From Blautia faecicola (GTDB lineage Bacteria > Bacillota > Clostridia > Lachnospirales > Lachnospiraceae), in contig NZ_SDKC01000001.1 of the NCBI RefSeq assembly GCF_004123145.1, positions 266,001-330,000 on the forward strand: a stretch of 64,000 nt of DNA, written 5' to 3'. Under the pieces are notes generated by a model, which saw only the letters and a list, made by a program, of their open reading frames with translations, was not told where the DNA came from and ran no database searches. The translations under genes and the position numbers were made by a program. Positions within the stretch are counted from its first letter, which is position 1, and the number at the start of each line of letters is the position of its first letter. Below, one piece after another: positions 41,708 through 53,100 of the stretch.

Positions 41708-44413
41708 ATGGAATATTTGTCATTGGCTGGAAAATGGGAAGCAAAACTAAAAGATGGAAGCACTTATCCGATGCAGATACCGGGTACACTGGACGAAAAC
41801 CAGATTGGGGGGAAAGATCTGGGAGCAAATCAGTGGCATCCGGATGCAGATCTTGGAAATGCTGAGAAAGGCTTTGATCCGGATGCACCGATTGCAACCC
41901 GTTATACAAGAAAATATACCTATGAGGGAGAAGCGGGTATCAGCAGAAATGCCTCGTATATTCCGGAAGAAGAAAAAAGGGTATTTCTGGAAGTGGAGAG
42001 AGCAAGATGCCTGAAACTGGAGATTGATGGAAAAGAAGTTCCGGATTATGTGGAACCATCTATCAGTACCCCGCATATTTTTGAGGTGACAGATCTGTTG
42101 GACGGGGAGCACCGGATCACACTGCGTTCCGATAACAGTTATCCAGGACTGCCCCATGACGCGATCGTGTTTTCTTCCGCGGCAACCGATGAGACGCAGA
42201 CTAACTGGAACGGATTGCTGGGGTATGTACGGCTGAGAACAGAAAGGGAAGTGTTCCTGTCTGCAGTAAGAGTCTATCCGGAAAAAGACAGAGTTCATGT
42301 CCAGGTTATCATAGATGGAAGTGTTCCAGTCAAAGGTATTCTTAGAATCCAGTCTGCGGCACTGGAGAAAGCAGCGGAACAGGAAGTAAATGTGCCTGCC
42401 GGAATACACACGATCTGGCTGAGAGATCTGAAACTGAAAGCAGATGTGAAAAAATGGGACGAAGGGGAAGGCAATCTGTATGAACTGACCGCAGAGCTCC
42501 GGGACGGTGACTGCAAAACGGTAACATTCGGTGTCCGTGACTTCGGAGATGACGGAAAAGGCCATCTGGCACTGAACGGCAAAAGAATCTTCCTTCGCAG
42601 TGAGGCCAACTGCTGTGAGTTCCCGGAGACCGGTCATCCGCCGATGACGGTCGAAGAATGGGATAAGATTCTGCATCTGTATCAGTCTTATGGTGTAAAC
42701 TGTATGCGCTTTCATTCTCACATTCCACCGGAAGCAGCATTTATCGCAGCGGACCAGATGGGAATGCTGATGCAGCCGGAACTTTCTCACTGGAATCCGA
42801 AGAATGCGTTTGAGGCGGAGGACAGCTATGCTTATTACCAGAAGGAACTGAAACAGACCATCCTCTGGCTGGCAAATCATCCATCTTTTGTGATGATGAC
42901 CTTTGGCAACGAATTGTGGACCGGAGATCTTGGACGGCAGCGGATGGATGCCATGATAGAACTGGCACATAGTCTGGATCTTACCCGTATGTATGCCAAT
43001 GGATCAAATGCATATTACGGAACGATCGGGTGTGATGCGAAAAGTGATTTCTATACATCACAGAAATATTTTACGGATGATCTGAGGGGAACTTTTGCAG
43101 CTATGCCGGGAGATAAGAGAATCCAGGGCTATATTAATAACCGCTATCCGTCAGCAGCTGTGAACTATGATGAGAGCATGAAGCATCTGCGGGAAACGTA
43201 TGCAAAACCGGTTTTCAGTTTTGAAGTGGGACAGTTTGAGGTGCTGCCGGACTTTGATGAGCTGGAAGAGTTTCATGGAATCTCCGACCCGGCCAACCTG
43301 CGGCTGATTCAGGAAAAGGCAGAAAAACTGGGACTTATGAAACAGTGGAAAAGATATGTGGAAGCTACCGGAGAGATCTCAAGGATCGGATACCGAGAAG
43401 AGGTGGAAGCGGCGATGCGGACAGAAGATATGTCCGGAATCTCACTTCTCGGTCTGCAGGATTTTCCGGGACAGGGTACCGCACTGGTAGGTATGATCAA
43501 TTCCCATATGGAATCGAAACCATTTGACTTCGCAAAACCGGAGCATTTTGCTTCATTCTTCCGGGCACAGCTTCCACTTGTGGCACTTCCGAAATATACA
43601 TATGAAGTGGGAGAAACGCTGGAAGCAGAAGCACGGATCGCGAATTATGGAAAAGAGGATCTGACCGGACCGGTTACTTATTGTCTGGAAGGAGCGGATG
43701 TGAAACAGTGTGGAGAACTTTCGGCAGTTACGTGTCCGGCAGGAGGAATCACAGCAGCTGGAAAGATCCGTATCGCTCTGGATCAGATAGCACAGGCTGT
43801 GCGACTGGATCTTACCGTAGAACAAGCCGGTATCTGCAATCGGTATCCGATCTGGGTATATCCGGCGGTCAGACCGGTCTGCCCGGCTGGAGTATATGAG
43901 ACCGGAGTACTGGATGAGAAAGCAGTTCAGGTTCTGCAGGAAGGTGGAAAGGTGTACCTGTCACCGGATGCAGACAAAGGACATCTGCCATCGTCGATCC
44001 AGACACAGTTTACTACGGATTTCTGGTCGGTCGGTACATTTGCCGCACAGGAAGGTGGCATGGGACAGCTGATCGATGTCAGTCATCCGATCTTTAAGAA
44101 TTTTCCGACGGAATTTCACACAAACTGGCAGTGGTGGCCGATGGCTTCCCAGAGAGCGATCATATTCCCGCATCCGGTAAAAGCGATCGTGACGGAGATG
44201 GACAGCTATGCCTATATGCGTCCGATGGCCCAGCTGGCAGAATTCCGGTGCGGTGGTGGAAAGTTGATCGTATCATCTATGGGACTGCAGAATCTGCAGG
44301 AATATCCGGAGGGCAGAGCACTGTTGGATGCTATTTACCAGTACATGACTACGGAAGAATTCAGTCCGGAAGAAGAGATTACTGTGAAAGAAATCCAGGA
44401 GCTTGTAAAGTAA
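41708..44413 (+). CDS. Large glycoside hydrolase family 2 protein
   Basis: A 901-residue enzyme. The N-terminal part has GH2 jelly-roll features (SLAGKWEAKLKDGSTYPMQIPG) and the central TIM barrel carries the acid/base glutamate in MMTFGNELWTGD near residue 400 and the likely nucleophile in FSFEVGQFEVLPD near 504. The last 250 residues form further beta-rich domains. There is no signal peptide. It starts 15 bases after the DUF5107 gene and should work on a sugar or glycoside imported by the adjacent ABC transporter. It resembles beta-galactosidase/beta-glucosidase-like GH2 proteins, but the substrate cannot be assigned. Confidence 0.85.
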   Translation: MEYLSLAGKWEAKLKDGSTYPMQIPGTLDENQIGGKDLGANQWHPDADLGNAEKGFDPDAPIATRYTRKYTYEGEAGISRNASYIPEEEKRVFLEVERARCLKLEIDGKEVPDYVEPSISTPHIFEVTDLLDGEHRITLRSDNSYPGLPHDAIVFSSAATDETQTNWNGLLGYVRLRTEREVFLSAVRVYPEKDRVHVQVIIDGSVPVKGILRIQSAALEKAAEQEVNVPAGIHTIWLRDLKLKADVKKWDEGEGNLYELTAELRDGDCKTVTFGVRDFGDDGKGHLALNGKRIFLRSEANCCEFPETGHPPMTVEEWDKILHLYQSYGVNCMRFHSHIPPEAAFIAADQMGMLMQPELSHWNPKNAFEAEDSYAYYQKELKQTILWLANHPSFVMMTFGNELWTGDLGRQRMDAMIELAHSLDLTRMYANGSNAYYGTIGCDAKSDFYTSQKYFTDDLRGTFAAMPGDKRIQGYINNRYPSAAVNYDESMKHLRETYAKPVFSFEVGQFEVLPDFDELEEFHGISDPANLRLIQEKAEKLGLMKQWKRYVEATGEISRIGYREEVEAAMRTEDMSGISLLGLQDFPGQGTALVGMINSHMESKPFDFAKPEHFASFFRAQLPLVALPKYTYEVGETLEAEARIANYGKEDLTGPVTYCLEGADVKQCGELSAVTCPAGGITAAGKIRIALDQIAQAVRLDLTVEQAGICNRYPIWVYPAVRPVCPAGVYETGVLDEKAVQVLQEGGKVYLSPDADKGHLPSSIQTQFTTDFWSVGTFAAQEGGMGQLIDVSHPIFKNFPTEFHTNWQWWPMASQRAIIFPHPVKAIVTEMDSYAYMRPMAQLAEFRCGGGKLIVSSMGLQNLQEYPEGRALLDAIYQYMTTEEFSPEEEITVKEIQELVK

Positions 44414-44485
44414 AAACCAGATAAAGAAAAATACACGAAAACATGCAAGAGAGGAAAATAGTCCATCAAAATAATAGATATAGCA

Positions 44486-44514
44486 TTTTGTTTTTATAGC
44501 AGAAATATTATACT
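44486..44514 (+). promoter_or_regulatory. Candidate promoter for the sugar-binding protein gene
   Basis: TTTTGT at 44486-44491 and TATACT at 44509-44514 with a 17-base spacer. The -35 is poor but the region is AT-rich and placed about 95 bases before the start codon. Confidence 0.5.
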
Positions 44515-44609
44515 ATAGTTACAAAAAACAAATGGTCGACCGAACAAACAGGGTGAAAATGCACAAGAAAAAGGTGTGTACGGAGAGTTGGAAAGAAAAG
44601 GAGAAGCGT

Positions 44610-45969
44610 ATGAAGAGAAAAGTATTAGCACTGGCACTGGCAGCGATTATGGTAGTTCCATCCATCAGTGGATGTGGCGGCAGTACATCGGAAAGCGGAT
44701 CAACAGATACAGGAAGCAAAACAGAAGAGAGTGCATCTACAAAGAGTAGTGGAGATGGTGAAGAGATCACACTGACTATTTGGGATTGGGATGAAGCACA
44801 TCTGACCCATATGACAGAGTGGTATCATGAGAAGCATCCAAATATTAATTTTGATACACTGGTAGTTTCTACGGCTGATTATATGCAGAAACTGCAGAGT
44901 GCACTGGCAAGCGGAAGCGGTGTGCCGGACATTATTCTCAGTGAGATGAGTTATCGCGGAAAAAGTATGGGATCTCGGTATCACAGAAGATCTGTCCAAG
45001 GATCCATACAATGTAAAGAAAGAAGATATGTTTGATTTTGCTACTTCCCTTGGTTCCGGACCAAACGGAGAACTGTACGGTGTAGAACAGCAGATCTGCC
45101 CGAGTGGTTTTGCATATCGTCGTGATCTTGCAAAAGAATATCTGGGAACCGATGATCCGGATGAGATCGCGGATATGATCTCTGACTGGGATAAGATGTT
45201 TGATGTGGCAACACAGGTAAAAGAAAAGAGTGACGGAAAGGTAACGGCTCTGCCGGGTATCAGCGCATTATTCCAGAATATTCTGTGTACACAGACCGTA
45301 AGCGATTATATTGATGGAAATAAGATCGACCTTACAGATCGTTATACAAAAGCTCTGGATATCGCAACAAAATTCAACCAGGCAGGCGTTCTTGGAAAAC
45401 AGGAAGTAAACACACCGGCATACAACTCCAGCTTCGCGGCAGGAGAAGTTATCTTCTATCCATGTGCACCGTGGTCTGCAAAATGGGAAGAAGCAACCAA
45501 TGATCCGGATGGAACAGGAAACTGGGGGCTGACAAAAGCACCGGAAAACGGATTTACCTATGGTGGAACATCTGTAAGTATCTATTCCGGAAGCGAACAT
45601 AAAGATGCAGCATGGGATTATGTTCAGGATGTATACTGCACCGGTGACGGCGTGAAAGAAGCTTATGAACAGTTTGGCTTTATGACAGGATTCACAGCGC
45701 CATACGAGGATGAGAATTCTTATTTCTTCACAGAAGAAGGACAGTACGATGAGTTCTTCGGTGGACAGAAACTGGCAGATTACTTTATCAACGATATCGC
45801 GATCAACACCGTAGGACAGGTACAGACCAAAAACGAAGCAAATGTAAAATCTGCTATTGGAAATACCGTATCTCAGATGGCAGCGAATCCGTCTATGACA
45901 ACAGATGAAGCGATGGAGATCTTAAAAACTGAAGTACTGACATTAATTCCTGAGGCAGAAATCAAATAG
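44610..45969 (+). pseudogene. Sugar ABC transporter substrate-binding lipoprotein, +1 frameshift
   Basis: The gene encodes a family 1 extracellular solute-binding protein, but reading is interrupted. The first part (44610 to about 44964) has a lipoprotein signal ending SISGCG, a Ser/Thr-rich linker and LTIWDWDEAHLTHMTEWYHEKHP up to IILSEMSYRGK. The second continues in the +1 frame to 45969 with DMFDFATSLGSGPNGELYG and later GGTSVSIYSGSEHKDAAWDYV. Removing one A from the run of five at 44960-44964 restores YRGKVWDLGITEDLSK and one continuous protein of about 450 residues. It may be a real mutation, phase variation, or a sequencing error. The two permease genes follow. Confidence 0.85.
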
Positions 45970-45985
45970 AACAGTTGAAAAGGAT

Positions 45986-46014
45986 ACAGGCTGCCGGTTG
46001 TTCCGGCAGCCTGT
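45986..46014 (+). other. Intercistronic hairpin after the binding-protein gene
   Basis: ACAGGCTGCCGG and CCGGCAGCCTGT form a perfect 12-bp stem with a 5-base loop. The tail is not U-rich. It is typical of hairpins that raise the expression of the binding protein relative to the permeases. Confidence 0.65.
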
Positions 46015-46044
46015 CTTACTATTAAAAACATGGAGGATCATACT

Positions 46045-46953
46045 ATGGGTAAGAAAAATAAATGGCCGTATTTGTTTTGCCTTCCGTTTATTGCAGCATA
46101 CGCATTGTTCAGTTTATATCCGATGCTTTATTCGCTGCAGTTGAGCTTCTTTGACTGGAACGGAATCGGCACGAAAACTTTTGTTGGTTTACAGAACTAT
46201 ATCACATTATTTACAAAAGATCCGCTTTTCTGGAAAGCATTAAAAAACACAGTGATCCTGATGGCTTTCTCTACGCCGATCACTGTATTTCTGGGACTGG
46301 TAGTGGCTTATCTACTGTTTGATATCAGCAGAGGAAAACGTCTGTATCAGACCGTAAACTTTTTCCCGTATATCACAACTCCGGTAGCAATCGGTTTTAT
46401 TTTTTCCTATCTGTTTGACTGGCAGTCCGGATATGCGAATAAACTGCTGACATCCATCGGAATATTGGATGAGCCGTTTTACTGGCTGAACAGCGAGACT
46501 GCTTCCAAAGTGATCATTGTGATCATGATCGTATGGCGTTATCTTGGTTATTATATGACGATCTATCTTGCAGCGATGACATCCATGCCGATGGAGGTAT
46601 ACGAGGCGGCGGCTGTGGATGGCGCTTCCAATCTGAAAATCTTTACAAGAATCACGATTCCGATGCTGCGGCATACCACAGTATTTCTGGTTATCACTTC
46701 CATGATCGGCGGTCTGCAGATGTTTGAAGAACCGAAGCTGTTATTCAGCGGCTGGGCAGCACTTGGCGGCGCACAGACCGGAGGTCCCGGTAATACAGCG
46801 CTGACTGTTGTATGGAAATTCTACAATGATGCATTCAATCTGGATTCCAAGCTTGGATACGGATCTGCAATTGCCTACTCGTTATTTATGATTATTATGC
46901 TGTTTTCTATTATTGGATTTAAGATTACAGGGAGAGGAGAGAAAGAATCATGA
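46045..46953 (+). CDS. Sugar ABC transporter permease (MalF/UgpA type)
   Basis: A 302-residue permease with six expected helices, starting LFCLPFIAAYALFSLYPMLYSLQLSFFDW. The EAA loop EVYEAAAVDGASNLKIFTRITIPML near residue 190 contacts the ATPase. No ATPase is encoded nearby, so a shared MsmK/UgpC-type ATPase is likely, as is common for carbohydrate uptake systems in Firmicutes. GGAGG at 46032-46036 defines the ATG at 46045. Its end overlaps the next permease by 4 bases. Confidence 0.93.
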   Translation: MGKKNKWPYLFCLPFIAAYALFSLYPMLYSLQLSFFDWNGIGTKTFVGLQNYITLFTKDPLFWKALKNTVILMAFSTPITVFLGLVVAYLLFDISRGKRLYQTVNFFPYITTPVAIGFIFSYLFDWQSGYANKLLTSIGILDEPFYWLNSETASKVIIVIMIVWRYLGYYMTIYLAAMTSMPMEVYEAAAVDGASNLKIFTRITIPMLRHTTVFLVITSMIGGLQMFEEPKLLFSGWAALGGAQTGGPGNTALTVVWKFYNDAFNLDSKLGYGSAIAYSLFMIIMLFSIIGFKITGRGEKES

Positions 46954-47777
46954 AAAAAGCAAAAAAAAGAGCGGCTGCTGTAATAAAGCAGATTATTTTG
47001 ATCGTGATGACACTGATCATGTTCTTTCCACTGTATATCGTATTTGTTATGGGAACGTATTATAGCGAGGATATTTTCAAAGGCCTTCCTATATTACCCA
47101 GCGATTATTTTCTTGCCAACCTGAAACTGGTAATTTCCAAAGGATATTTCAGTGCATATTTTAATTCCATTACGGTATCCGTAGTATCTGTAATTCTGAG
47201 TGTACTGGTATCTACCATGATCGGTTTTGCACTTGCAAAATACAATTTCAAAGGTAAAAAATTTATTTTCGCTTTTGTTATGGCAATCATGATGATTCCG
47301 GGACAGATCTCCATGATCGGTTATATGCTGGAGATGAGAAAATTAAACCTGATCAATACCTTACTGCCATTGATTTTCACCTGGGCAGCACACCCTTTGG
47401 GAGCATTTCTGATGATGCAGTTTATCAGTGACGGTATTCCGGATGAATTACTGGAGTCCGCCAGACTGGATGGCTGCTCAGAACCCGGGATTTTCTTTAA
47501 GATTGTTATCCCATGTATCAAATCTGGTTTTGTAACACTGGCTACGCTGGTATTCCTGTGGTCCTGGAACAACTATGTATTACCATTGATTTTGATCAAT
47601 AAGCAGGAACTGTTTACCATTCCGTTGATGGTAAATAACCTGTCCAATGCGTTCCGAAGTGATTACGGAGCGATCATGTGTGCCCTTGGTCTGTCGGTAC
47701 TTCCGATGATCGTGATCTTCAGTCTGTGTTCCAGAACGTTTATTCAGGGAATCGCAGCAGGAGCTGTGAAGGGCTGA
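46950..47777 (+). CDS. Sugar ABC transporter permease (MalG/UgpE type)
   Basis: The second permease, 275 residues, six helices, with the EAA-type loop ELLESARLDGCSEPGIFFKIVIPCI. The ATG overlaps the preceding stop codon. Together with the frameshifted binding protein it makes one carbohydrate importer feeding the GH2 enzymes in the same locus. Confidence 0.93.
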   Translation: MKKAKKRAAAVIKQIILIVMTLIMFFPLYIVFVMGTYYSEDIFKGLPILPSDYFLANLKLVISKGYFSAYFNSITVSVVSVILSVLVSTMIGFALAKYNFKGKKFIFAFVMAIMMIPGQISMIGYMLEMRKLNLINTLLPLIFTWAAHPLGAFLMMQFISDGIPDELLESARLDGCSEPGIFFKIVIPCIKSGFVTLATLVFLWSWNNYVLPLILINKQELFTIPLMVNNLSNAFRSDYGAIMCALGLSVLPMIVIFSLCSRTFIQGIAAGAVKG

Positions 47778-47814
47778 CTTCTTTTGAGAAAGAATCAGAA
47801 AGGAAATTGTGAAA

Positions 47815-49698
47815 ATGAAAATAGAAAAACAGATGCTTACAGACTGGCAGTTTGCTGTCGGTGATACCATGGATTGTCTGGAAAACGGACATACCGTACA
47901 GGTTCCACATACCTGGAATATCGAAGAAGGAACCGAAGAGTACTGGGGAATTGGCTGGTACCGGAAGGAACTGGAAGTTCCGGAAGCATGGCTTGCCGGA
48001 TGTGTACGGTTGTATTTTCACAGCGTCTATCATGACGCAGTTGTGTACGTGAACGGAGAAAAAGCAGGAGAACATAAAAATTCCGGCTATACGCCATTTA
48101 CAGTGGACATTACAAAGTATCTGAAAGCCGGAAGCAATATAGTTACTGTTTCAGCGGATAATCGCTTTTCCCCGGATATGCTGCCGGTCAATCGAAGCTT
48201 TGACTGGGCGAATGATGGAGGGATTATCCGACCGGTGGAACTGTGGGTTACCGGAAAAGCATATATTAAGACAATGACTGTTACTTCCCGGCCGGTGATT
48301 ACGACAAAGGAGGAGCGGCAAGACGAAGGTCTTGGTATCTTTGGAATCGAGGCCGAGATCGGACAGCCGGAACAGATGGAGAATCTGCAGCTGGAGTGGC
48401 AGATTGCAGAAGGCTGCGATGATACGGAGAAAGTGATACGGGAAGGATGGATGGAGAACGGAACAACCAGGATTACGACAGGAAACATGATTCTGGAGAA
48501 CATTCATTACTGGCATTTTGATGCGCCTGTTTTGTATACCGTTACTGTGACGCTGAAAAAACAGGGAGAAATTCTGGATCAGAAAGAAAAAGTGGTAGGA
48601 TTTCGTGATTTCCATATACAGGGAAGACGATTTTTCCTGAACGGTGAACCGGTAAGAGTCTGTGGTACAGAGTGGATGCCGGGGTCAGACCCGACGTATG
48701 GAGCTGCTGAGTCAAAGGAGCAGTTGGAAAAGATGCTGCGCTGCCTGAAAGGAACCAACTGTGTGTTTACCCGGTTCCACTGGCAGCAGGACGACTGGGT
48801 ATTTGACTGGTGCGACCGGCATGGAATGCTGGTACAGGAAGAAGTTCCTTTCTGGGGAAAAGAACCGGAAAAGGCTGGAGAACAACAGCTGCGTATTTTT
48901 AAACAGCAGATCGCAGAAATGGTGGAAAATCACAGACATCATCCATCGATTATTGCCTGGGGCGTGGGAAATGAGCTGGACGGACTGTGTGACGAGACGA
49001 TTCAGTATATCAAAGATGCAATTGCCTATGCGCACATTATAGATTCGGAGCGGGAGGCTTCTTATGTGACGAACCGCATTTATGAAAATCCGGCAAAAGA
49101 CGGAACCACAGACGGTGATTTTATGATGATCAACGACTATATCGGAACATGGCATGGAGATCTTGATCAGTATAAAGAGTGGAATCAGGTAGTAAAGATG
49201 AATCCGGACAAGCCGATGGTTCCTTCTGAGTTTGGTCTGTGTGAACCGGCATTCGCAGGAGGCGATACCAGACGAAATGAGATTTTTCTGGAAAAGATGA
49301 CCTGTTACAGGAAGTACCCCAATATAGCAGGAACCATATATTTCTGTCTGAATGATTACAGAACCCAGATGGGTGAAGAAGGGGAGGGAAAACTGCGGCA
49401 GAGGGTTCACGGATCTACAGATTTGTGTGGTAATCCGAAACCATCGTACCATACAGTAGCAAGAGAGTGTGCACCGGTCATTCTGGAAAAGGAAGGAACA
49501 AAGGTAAAAGTAACCTGCCGGGATAATCTCCCGTGTTACACGGTGAAGGGTTATCAGCTGGTTGCAGTGAATGGAGAAAAAAGAGAGCAGATTTCCATTC
49601 CAACATTACTTCCGGGCATGAGTTGGACGACAGAGGTGTCAGAAGAAACAGCGGTACAGATCGTACGGGCAAATGGAGAAATTGTCACACAAAAATAA
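47815..49698 (+). CDS. Glycoside hydrolase family 2 protein (second in the locus)
   Basis: A 627-residue cytoplasmic GH2 enzyme. The jelly roll starts QFAVGDTMDCLENGHTVQVPHTWN; the acid/base glutamate is in IIAWGVGNELDG near residue 385 and the nucleophile is in MVPSEFGLCEPAF near 470. The C-terminal 80 residues form an added beta domain. It follows the permeases and precedes a terminator, so it is the end of the carbohydrate operon. The ATG at 47815 is chosen over the GTG at 47809 because AGGAAA at 47801-47806 is better spaced for it. Substrate unknown, but beta-galactoside or related linkages are typical. Confidence 0.87.
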   Translation: MKIEKQMLTDWQFAVGDTMDCLENGHTVQVPHTWNIEEGTEEYWGIGWYRKELEVPEAWLAGCVRLYFHSVYHDAVVYVNGEKAGEHKNSGYTPFTVDITKYLKAGSNIVTVSADNRFSPDMLPVNRSFDWANDGGIIRPVELWVTGKAYIKTMTVTSRPVITTKEERQDEGLGIFGIEAEIGQPEQMENLQLEWQIAEGCDDTEKVIREGWMENGTTRITTGNMILENIHYWHFDAPVLYTVTVTLKKQGEILDQKEKVVGFRDFHIQGRRFFLNGEPVRVCGTEWMPGSDPTYGAAESKEQLEKMLRCLKGTNCVFTRFHWQQDDWVFDWCDRHGMLVQEEVPFWGKEPEKAGEQQLRIFKQQIAEMVENHRHHPSIIAWGVGNELDGLCDETIQYIKDAIAYAHIIDSEREASYVTNRIYENPAKDGTTDGDFMMINDYIGTWHGDLDQYKEWNQVVKMNPDKPMVPSEFGLCEPAFAGGDTRRNEIFLEKMTCYRKYPNIAGTIYFCLNDYRTQMGEEGEGKLRQRVHGSTDLCGNPKPSYHTVARECAPVILEKEGTKVKVTCRDNLPCYTVKGYQLVAVNGEKREQISIPTLLPGMSWTTEVSEETAVQIVRANGEIVTQK

Positions 49699-49747
49699 AA
49701 ATTTCACTCAAGTGCAAACGTTGACTTGATGTTCAAGTAAATCAGAG

Positions 49748-49786
49748 AAGGGTACTACCAGAAGCTTTACCGGTAGTACCCTTTTT
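49748..49786 (+). terminator. Intrinsic terminator of the carbohydrate operon
   Basis: AAGGGTACTACC pairs with GGTAGTACCCTT, followed by TTTT. Confidence 0.88.
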
Positions 49787-49854
49787 GAAGAAAAACAAAA
49801 ATTTTCTCATTGTACAATCCTCATCTCCGTATTACAATCAATCATAGAACACAG

Positions 49855-49974
49855 GTAACTATTCAGCTATCCATGATCCTGCGAGATGTTTTGCGGGAAT
49901 ATGCCAAAATCGCATCGCCGAAGTCGATGTTTTATGGATTTTGACTCGAAACTGTGAGGGTACTGAGCAGTTAC
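49855..49974. repeat. Intergenic repeat, copy 1 (about 120 bp)
   Basis: It begins GTAACTATTCAG and ends CTGAGCAGTTAC, imperfect inverted ends (10 of 12). The interior shares GAATATGCCAAAATC, a CCGAAG segment and GACTCG.AACTGTGA with the copy at 56832-56973. No coding sequence is seen in the region up to the SNF2 gene. Confidence 0.75.
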
Positions 49975-50166
49975 GAATGTAATTTACACAGTGAGGAATA
50001 TCAGGCCAGGATCTGTACTTGTGCGAAAACATGACGACGATTGTTAAATATGTCAAATTTGCAGAGTGCATTCAGGCTCGGTTTATATAGCCCCTCCAAT
50101 AATGAATAAAAAATGTCAGAATATGCAGGAAAACCTGCAAAACCAGAGGAACGGAAGGAACAGCAC

Positions 50167-53100
50167 ATGACATTCAGAGAACAGATCAGGGATCTTGCCG
50201 GCAATCAGTCCTACAGCAGGGGACTGCAGATCTATAACAGAGGAAAGGTTCTGCGTTTTCAGATGGAGAACGAAGAGGGAAATGATGAGAATGTAGTACT
50301 TGAGGCAGAGGTGGAAGGCAGCGGTGAGAATGTCTACCATGTATCTATGATATGGAATACGATATGGGAGGATCTGCAGGAGTCTGAGTGCAGCTGTCCG
50401 GCGTTCTGGGAATATGACGGGATCTGTAAACACTGTGTGGCGGTACTTCTGCAGTATTATTATGAAAGAAAAAATGCTGTCGGACGAACCGGCCTGTCGC
50501 AGATTCCCGGTGTGAAAAAAGGGATAGCGAGAAAAACTACAGGAAGCATTCAGAAACTTCTGCAAAAAGAGGCACTTGTCCGCAGTCTTCCTGTGATTCA
50601 GGGGGATATCTGTGGAAAAGTACGTCTGGAACCGCATATGATTGTGGACAATACCGGGATCAGCGTGAATTTTAAGCTTGGTGCTGACCGGCTGTATGTG
50701 CTGAAAGACGTTTTCGGATTTGTAAGAGCTGTGGAGAACCATGAAAATATATCGTATGGAAAAAATCTGCAGTTTGTTCATGCGCTGGATGCTTTTGAGG
50801 AATCCTCCAGACCACTGGTATCTTTTCTGATTCGCTGGGCTGAAAAAAATGAATATCGCTATGGCGGATATCACACGTATTATGCATCCTATGGAAATGC
50901 AAGAGAAAAAAATATCGATCTGTCGGCGACGGAAGCCGAAGATTTTCTGGAGCTTATAAAAGAAAAGGAGATTTTGGCATCGGTATTTTATACGGATGAG
51001 AAGATGTGGTATGTTTCGGATCTGCTTCCGGAACGCTCACTGAAAATGGAAGGAAAAGAAGACGGAGTGGAAGTCAGTATCAACCGGCTGTCCGGAATAC
51101 GGGCGGAAAAATACAATATATTTTTTGTCTGTGATCAGATTCTGCTGGAACCAAGGGAAAGAATGCAGCCGGTAGAGGAATTTATGGAATGTATGGCAGA
51201 GATTCCGGAACGGAAAATTTTTGTGGAAAAGGCAGACGTTCCCCTGTTTTGTATGGAACTGCTTCCGGCACTGGAACAGTGCTTTACCTGTACGAAAAAA
51301 AACTTTGACGAACAGGAGTATGGAGTCGCCGTTCCGGAATTTTCCATCTATCTGGATGCCCCGCAGGCCGATATGATCACCTGCAAACCACAGGTACAGT
51401 ATGACAAAAAAAGATACAGTCTGTATGCAACGACGGATATAGCGTTGCGGGATCTGAAAAAAGAAGCGGTGGTAAGGGAAGTGATCCGGCAGTACGGAGA
51501 AGCCTACGATGAGAAACAGCAGGCGATGGTTATCACCGATGAAGATAAGATCTATGATCTTTTGAACGAAGGGATTCCTGCATTACAGGCAATCGGGGAG
51601 GTTTATATTTCCGATACGCTCAAAGGCATGCAGATACACCCATCCCCCAAAGTTTCCGTGGGAGTATCGATTGACAGTGGCCTGATGAAACTGCAGCTGA
51701 CGGCAGGCGAGATGTCGAAGGAAGAACTGATCGATATTCTCTCCCGCTACAACAGGAAGAAAAAGTATTATCGCCTGAAGGACGGAAGCTTTGTTCAGAA
51801 GGAAGACCGTGGACTGGATGTTCTGGCAGATATGCGGGAGACACTGCAGCTGACGGACCGGCAGCTGATGGAGGAAACGATTCCGGTGGATACTTACCGG
51901 GCACTGTACATCGATGGACAGCTGCGGGATAATCCGGAAATCTCTTCGGTAAGAAACAAAGACTTCCGTGCGCTGGTTCGTAACATGAAGACGATGGAAG
52001 ACAATGATTTTGAGATTCCGCAGGAACTGGAAGTGATTCTGCGCGGTTATCAGAAAACCGGATTCCTGTGGCTGAAGACACTGGGAGCTAACGGATTTGG
52101 CGGAATCCTGGCAGATGATATGGGTCTGGGAAAGACATTGCAGGTCATCTGTTATCTGCTTTCGGAGCATCAGGAACGGCGACAGATGGCTCAGAAAGAG
52201 AAAAACGGGAATTGCCGGGAAACTATAGATATACAGAAAACGGAAGAAATCACAGACAGGGAAGCTCCGGAAACGGAGAAAGAAAAGAAAGATCTGGAAA
52301 AGGCAAAGAAACAGATACGTAGAAATGCTCTGATCGTAGCTCCTGCATCTCTTGTATATAACTGGAACAGTGAACTGGAGCGGTTTGCCCCACAGCTGGC
52401 CGGAAAGATGATCGTGGGAACAGCAGCACAAAGACATCAGCTTCTGGAGACGGCCGGCGAAGAGGATATTTTGATCACATCCTATGATTTACTGCGAAGG
52501 GATATTGAACACTATAAAAATTATCGGTTCCGCTGCCAGATCATCGACGAAGCACAATATATCAAGAATCATACTACACAGGCAGCCAAAGCGGTGAAAA
52601 AGATCCAGGCGGATACCCGGTTTGCACTGACCGGAACACCGGTAGAGAACCGGCTCAGCGAGCTGTGGAGTATTTTCGATTATCTGATGCCGGGATTCCT
52701 TTACAGCTATACGAGATTTCGTTCAGAACTCGAGGTGCCGATCGTACAAAATGACAGCGAGGAGGCGGGAGAACGGCTCCGTAAGATGATCCGCCCGTTC
52801 GTGCTGCGGAGACTGAAGAAAGATGTACTGCGTGATCTTCCGGACAAGCTGGAAGAAAATATGTATACCCGTCTGGAAGGAGAGCAGCAGAAGTTATATG
52901 ATGCGCACGTAAAACGGATGAAACTTCTGTTAGATAAACAGAGCGAGGAAGAATTCAATACTTCCAAAATCGTTATCTTATCCGAACTGACCAAACTGCG
53001 TCAGATCTGCTGTGACCCGGCATTGCTTTTTGAAGAATATAAAGGAGAGTCGGCAAAACTTGAGATGTGTGTGGATCTGATTCGAAACGCGGTGGAAAAC

